Assembly (NCBI GenBank): GCA_037190665.1
Contig: JBBCJT010000206.1
Span: 1 to 9,407 of the forward strand
DNA from: JBBCJT01 sp037190665
Lineage (GTDB): Bacteria > Pseudomonadota > Alphaproteobacteria > Acetobacterales > Acetobacteraceae
Direction: 5' to 3'
DNA: 9,407 nt
Made by a program: the position numbers and the translations under genes
Shown: in pieces, positions 7,305 through 9,407 of the stretch
Layout: each line of letters starts with the position of its first letter
How positions within the stretch are numbered: position 1 is the first letter of the stretch
The notes under the pieces: model-generated
Databases searched by the model: none
What the model saw: the letters and a program-made list of their open reading frames with translations, nothing else
Told to the model about the DNA's origin: nothing

Positions 7305-8828
7305 ATGGCCGTGAATCCGGGAACCTGGCCCCGCGGTGAGGACGAGATGGCCAGCCGCATCCGCGCCCTGGCCGCCGACGCAACACCCCTCGGGCCGATC
7401 GAGGGCTGGCCGCAAAGCCTCAAGGCGACGCTCGACCTCATGCTGCCGGCCGGGGCCCAGATCGTTCTCTTCTGGGGGCCGGACTACGTCGCCTTCTACA
7501 ACGATGCCTACGCCCCCACGATCGGGGACAAGCACCCGCGCGCCCTGGGCCGCCCCGCCGTCGAGAACTGGACCGAACTGTGGGACGACCTCGAACCGCT
7601 GCTGCGGTCGGTGCGGACGTCCGGGCAGACGGTGCTCGCCAAGGATCGGCCCTTCTACATCGAGCGGCATGGCTACGGAGAGGAGGTGTTCTTCGACATC
7701 TCCTATTCCGCGGTCCGTGATGCGGACGGCGCGGTCGGCGGCGTGCTGTGCATCGTCAACGAGACCACCGAGCGCGTGGTGGCGGAGCGTGCGTTGCGCG
7801 AGAGCGAGGAACGGCTCCGCGCGGCCCTTCGCGCCGGGCGGATGGCGTACTGGAGCTGGAATGCCGCCGAGGATGCGCGGACGGCATCGGACAATCTGGA
7901 GGAGGTGTTCGGACTTCTGCCGGGCCAGCCGTGGCAGACCAGCCAGCACGGCTTCGCGCTGCTGCATCCCGACGATCTGGACAGGCATCGCGAGCTGATC
8001 CGCCGCTCCGTCGAGGCAGGGCAGGGCTGGCACAGCACCTTCCGCATCATCCGCCCGCGCGATCGCCAGATCGCCTGGCTGGAGGAGCGATCGGAACCCT
8101 CCCACGATCCGGTCACCGGGCAGCAGCGCATCACGGGGCTTGTCTGGGACATCACCGAACAGAGGGAAGCCGCCGAGCGGCAGAACGTGCTGCTCGCCGA
8201 ATTGCAGCACCGCACGCGCAACCTTCTGGGCATCGTCCGCTCCCTCATCGACCGGACGATGGCGAGGTCCGCCTCCCTCGACGAATTCCGGGAACGCTTC
8301 CGCCCCCGGCTGGAGGCGCTTGCGCGCGTGAACGGACTTCTGTCGCGGCTGAACGACGGCGAGCGCATCACCTTCAGCGATCTGGTCCGCAGCGAGATCT
8401 CCGTCCACGGCGCCATCACCGGCGGCAGCGCGCTTGATGGGCAGGTCACCATGAACGGACCTGAGGACGTCAGGCTCCGCTCGTCGCACGTGCAGACGCT
8501 GGCCCTCGGCATACACGAGCTTGCGACGAACGCGCTGAAGTACGGCGCGCTGTCCCGGCAGGAGGGGCGGCTTTCCATTGTCTGGTACGTGGAGCCCGCC
8601 TCGGACGGGGAGCGGCGGCTGAAGGTGTTCTGGAGGGAGAGCGGGGTTCCCGTCCAGCTCGGCCCCGACCGCCGGCCCCAGCGCAGAGGCTACGGCACGG
8701 AACTTCTCGAACGGGCGTTGCCCTACCACCTCGACGCGACGACACATTACGCCATCACGCCGGAGGGCGTGCGCTGCACCATCACGCTGCCGATCTCGAC
8801 GCGGCAGGAGGATGGCGCCGATGGCTGA
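7305..8828 (+). CDS. PAS-PAS sensor histidine kinase, HWE family
   Basis: A 507-residue cytoplasmic kinase with no membrane segment. The N-terminal PLGPIEGWPQSLKATLDLML block (28-47) and the following FWGPDYVAFYNDAYAP-to-IVNETTER region (about 56-157) form a PAS-like sensor common in alphaproteobacterial HWE kinases. A second PAS_3-type domain spans about 168-285, ending TGLVWDITEQREAAERQ. The H-box is LLAELQHRTRNLLGIVRSL with phospho-acceptor H302. The N-box GIHELATNALKYGAL contains H404 and N409, and the G1 box has W443-x-E445 (FWRESG), the His and WxE features that define the HWE group. The G2 box is RGYGTELLERAL (461-472). No flavin-binding cysteine motif (NCRFLQ) is present, so it is not a LOV photoreceptor, and its signal is unknown. 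ATG 7305 has GAGGGA at 7287-7292 (long spacing); ATG 7347 is an alternative start. The gene overlaps the receiver gene by 8 bases, so the two are translationally coupled. Confidence 0.94.
   Translation: MAVNPGTWPRGEDEMASRIRALAADATPLGPIEGWPQSLKATLDLMLPAGAQIVLFWGPDYVAFYNDAYAPTIGDKHPRALGRPAVENWTELWDDLEPLLRSVRTSGQTVLAKDRPFYIERHGYGEEVFFDISYSAVRDADGAVGGVLCIVNETTERVVAERALRESEERLRAALRAGRMAYWSWNAAEDARTASDNLEEVFGLLPGQPWQTSQHGFALLHPDDLDRHRELIRRSVEAGQGWHSTFRIIRPRDRQIAWLEERSEPSHDPVTGQQRITGLVWDITEQREAAERQNVLLAELQHRTRNLLGIVRSLIDRTMARSASLDEFRERFRPRLEALARVNGLLSRLNDGERITFSDLVRSEISVHGAITGGSALDGQVTMNGPEDVRLRSSHVQTLALGIHELATNALKYGALSRQEGRLSIVWYVEPASDGERRLKVFWRESGVPVQLGPDRRPQRRGYGTELLERALPYHLDATTHYAITPEGVRCTITLPISTRQEDGADG
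8806..8811 (+). promoter_or_regulatory. Shine-Dalgarno site that decides the receiver start
   Basis: AGGAGG touches the ATG at 8812 with no spacer, but lies 9 bases before the ATG at 8821, a workable spacing. This favours 8821 as the start of the receiver protein. It sits inside the last codons of the kinase gene. Confidence 0.6.
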
Positions 8829-9195
8829 CACGCCCCTGTCCGGCCGGCGCGTCCTGATCGTCGAGGACGACTACTTTCTCGCCGAGGATCTGAAGGCCGA
8901 ACTCGAAAGCAAGGGCGCGGAGGTCGTCGGCCCGGCGGGGCGGGTGAGCGATGCGCTTGCCCTGCTGGCCAATGCCGAACGCCTCGACGGAGCGGTGCTG
9001 GACGTCAACCTGGGCGGGGAGATGGCCTATCCCATCGCCGATGCATTGAGGGCGAAGGAGATCCCCTTCGTCTTCGTCACCGGATACGACGCCAGGTTCA
9101 TTCCGGCCGCATATGCCGACGTGACGCGGTGCGAGAAGCCCGTGGATCCCGCAAGGGTCGCAAGCATCCTGTTCCCGCCGAAGCCCGGCCGCTGA
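8821..9195 (+). CDS. Single-domain response regulator (receiver only)
   Basis: A 124-residue receiver with no output domain. Acidic pocket residues are E15, D16 and D17 in VLIVEDDYFLAEDL. The phospho-acceptor is D61 in AVLDVNLGGE, the switch threonine is T87 in FVFVTGYD, and the conserved lysine is K106 in CEKPVDP. The segment PFVFVTGYD is close to the FATGUY pattern of alphaproteobacterial single-domain regulators that pair with HWE and HisKA_2 kinases, but has Val where Ala is usual and Asp after the Tyr. It probably takes phosphate from the overlapping kinase and passes it on, or acts as a phosphate sink. The chosen ATG overlaps the kinase stop (ATGGCTGA); an ATG 9 bases upstream adds MAP but has no ribosome-site spacing. 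No DNA-binding target can be inferred, because an output domain is absent. Confidence 0.92.
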   Translation: MADTPLSGRRVLIVEDDYFLAEDLKAELESKGAEVVGPAGRVSDALALLANAERLDGAVLDVNLGGEMAYPIADALRAKEIPFVFVTGYDARFIPAAYADVTRCEKPVDPARVASILFPPKPGR

Positions 9196-9214
9196 CCGGA
9201 TTCGGGCCGGTGCG

Positions 9215-9242
9215 TTGACACATCCGATATATCAAATAGTCT
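9215..9242 (+). promoter_or_regulatory. Candidate promoter overlapped by a 21-bp near-palindromic operator
   Basis: TTGACA at 9215-9220 is a perfect -35 box, and TAGTCT at 9237-9242 is a weak -10 at a 16-base spacing. Bases 9215-9235 form an odd-length near-palindrome centred on C9225: the arms TTGACACATC and GATATATCAA pair at 8 of 10 positions. It covers the -35 box, as a repressor site would. The stretch 9220-9240 is markedly AT-rich for this window. It sits between the receiver stop and the transporter-like gene at 9270. A dimeric regulator of the GntR or a similar family is a plausible binder, but nothing in the window identifies it. Confidence 0.5.
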
Positions 9243-9269
9243 GACGCGAACTTTCCTGCGGGAGGAAGC

Positions 9270-9407
9270 TTGCAGCGGTCGTTCCGGCGGTTCGGGCCTG
9301 TGGCGAGCCTGTTGCTGCTCGCGCCCTTCCTGCTGCTGACCCTGCTGGTTTTCATCCTGCCGCTGGGCGTGCTGCTGCGCGAAAGCCTGTTCGTGCCGGA
9401 ATTCGGC
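9270..9407 (+). CDS. Probable ABC transporter permease, N-terminal part (3' end outside window)
   Basis: From TTG at 9270 the frame stays open for 46 codons to the window edge. The start is supported by GGAGG at 9261-9265, 4 bases upstream, and by the promoter-like region before it. The product begins with a basic head (MQRSFRRFG) and then one long hydrophobic helix (about 10-34) reading LLLLAPFLLLTLLVFILPLG, followed by VLLRESLFVPEFG. This helix-then-'LRESL' layout is typical of the first segment of PotB/PotC-like permeases for polyamines, iron or other small solutes. The sequence is too short to show the EAA loop that would prove it. If right, it would be an inner-membrane subunit working with a periplasmic binding protein and an ATPase encoded downstream. 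Any other multi-helix membrane protein remains possible. Confidence 0.62.
   Translation, partial: MQRSFRRFGPVASLLLLAPFLLLTLLVFILPLGVLLRESLFVPEFG

Noticed and set aside
7272..8831. A 519-codon minus-strand open frame opposite the kinase
   Set aside because: Composition is shadow-like, and the plus strand shows H-, N- and G-box motifs of a real kinase.
9178..9211. GC-rich hairpin around the receiver stop as an intrinsic terminator
   Set aside because: Several short competing stems (for example CCGGCC 9185-9190 with GGCCGG 9205-9210) but no T-run after them, so termination cannot be supported.
9215..9235. FNR/CRP-like site in the promoter of the last gene
   Set aside because: The outer TTGA/TCAA halves are 13 bases apart, too wide for an FNR site, and the TGTGA-type CRP halves are missing.

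Overview
The window is strongly GC-rich and every gene reads left to right on the plus strand with almost no spacing. This is a chromosomal, ordinary-looking stretch of an alphaproteobacterium. An alpha-type SspB tail next to a class I fumarase, an alphaproteobacterial-style QueA/Tgt/QueF set and an HWE-family sensor kinase all point that way. Rhodospirillales or Acetobacterales is my best guess, from general resemblance only. I see no mobile element, CRISPR array, tRNA or rRNA.

Layout. (1) Positions 1-2869 hold the C-terminal end of sspB (ClpXP adaptor), an iron-sulphur class I fumarate hydratase, an unrecognised integral membrane protein and a small DUF1272 cysteine-cluster protein. (2) Positions 2932-3336 encode a small glyoxalase-fold (VOC, GLOD5-like) protein. 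(3) Positions 3341-6460 are a tight queuosine cassette: a YhhQ/VUT-family precursor transporter, queA, tgt and queF. The four genes overlap through GTGA, ATGA and ATGA junctions. (4) Positions 6501-7172 encode a DJ-1/PfpI-family protein resembling isonitrile hydratase. (5) A 132-base gap with a perfect 9-bp inverted repeat precedes a PAS-PAS-HWE histidine kinase and an overlapping stand-alone receiver protein. (6) An AT-rich promoter-like island with a 21-bp near-palindrome precedes the first 46 codons of a membrane protein that looks like an ABC transporter permease.

How it works together. The clearest pathway is tRNA queuosine modification. The transporter would bring in preQ0/preQ1, QueF reduces preQ0 to preQ1, Tgt swaps preQ1 for guanine 34 in tRNAs with GUN anticodons, and QueA adds the ribosyl-derived epoxycyclopentanediol from SAM. 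No queC, queD, queE or queG/queH is seen here, so either the upstream steps are elsewhere or the cell relies on salvage. The kinase/receiver pair is a separate signalling unit of the kind alphaproteobacteria use for stress or light responses. No sigma factor, NepR or PhyR partner lies in the window.

I do not see a convincing new system. The points most worth a second look are the putative operator at 9215-9235, the transporter-led queuosine cassette, the hairpin before the kinase, and the uncharacterised membrane protein behind the fumarase.
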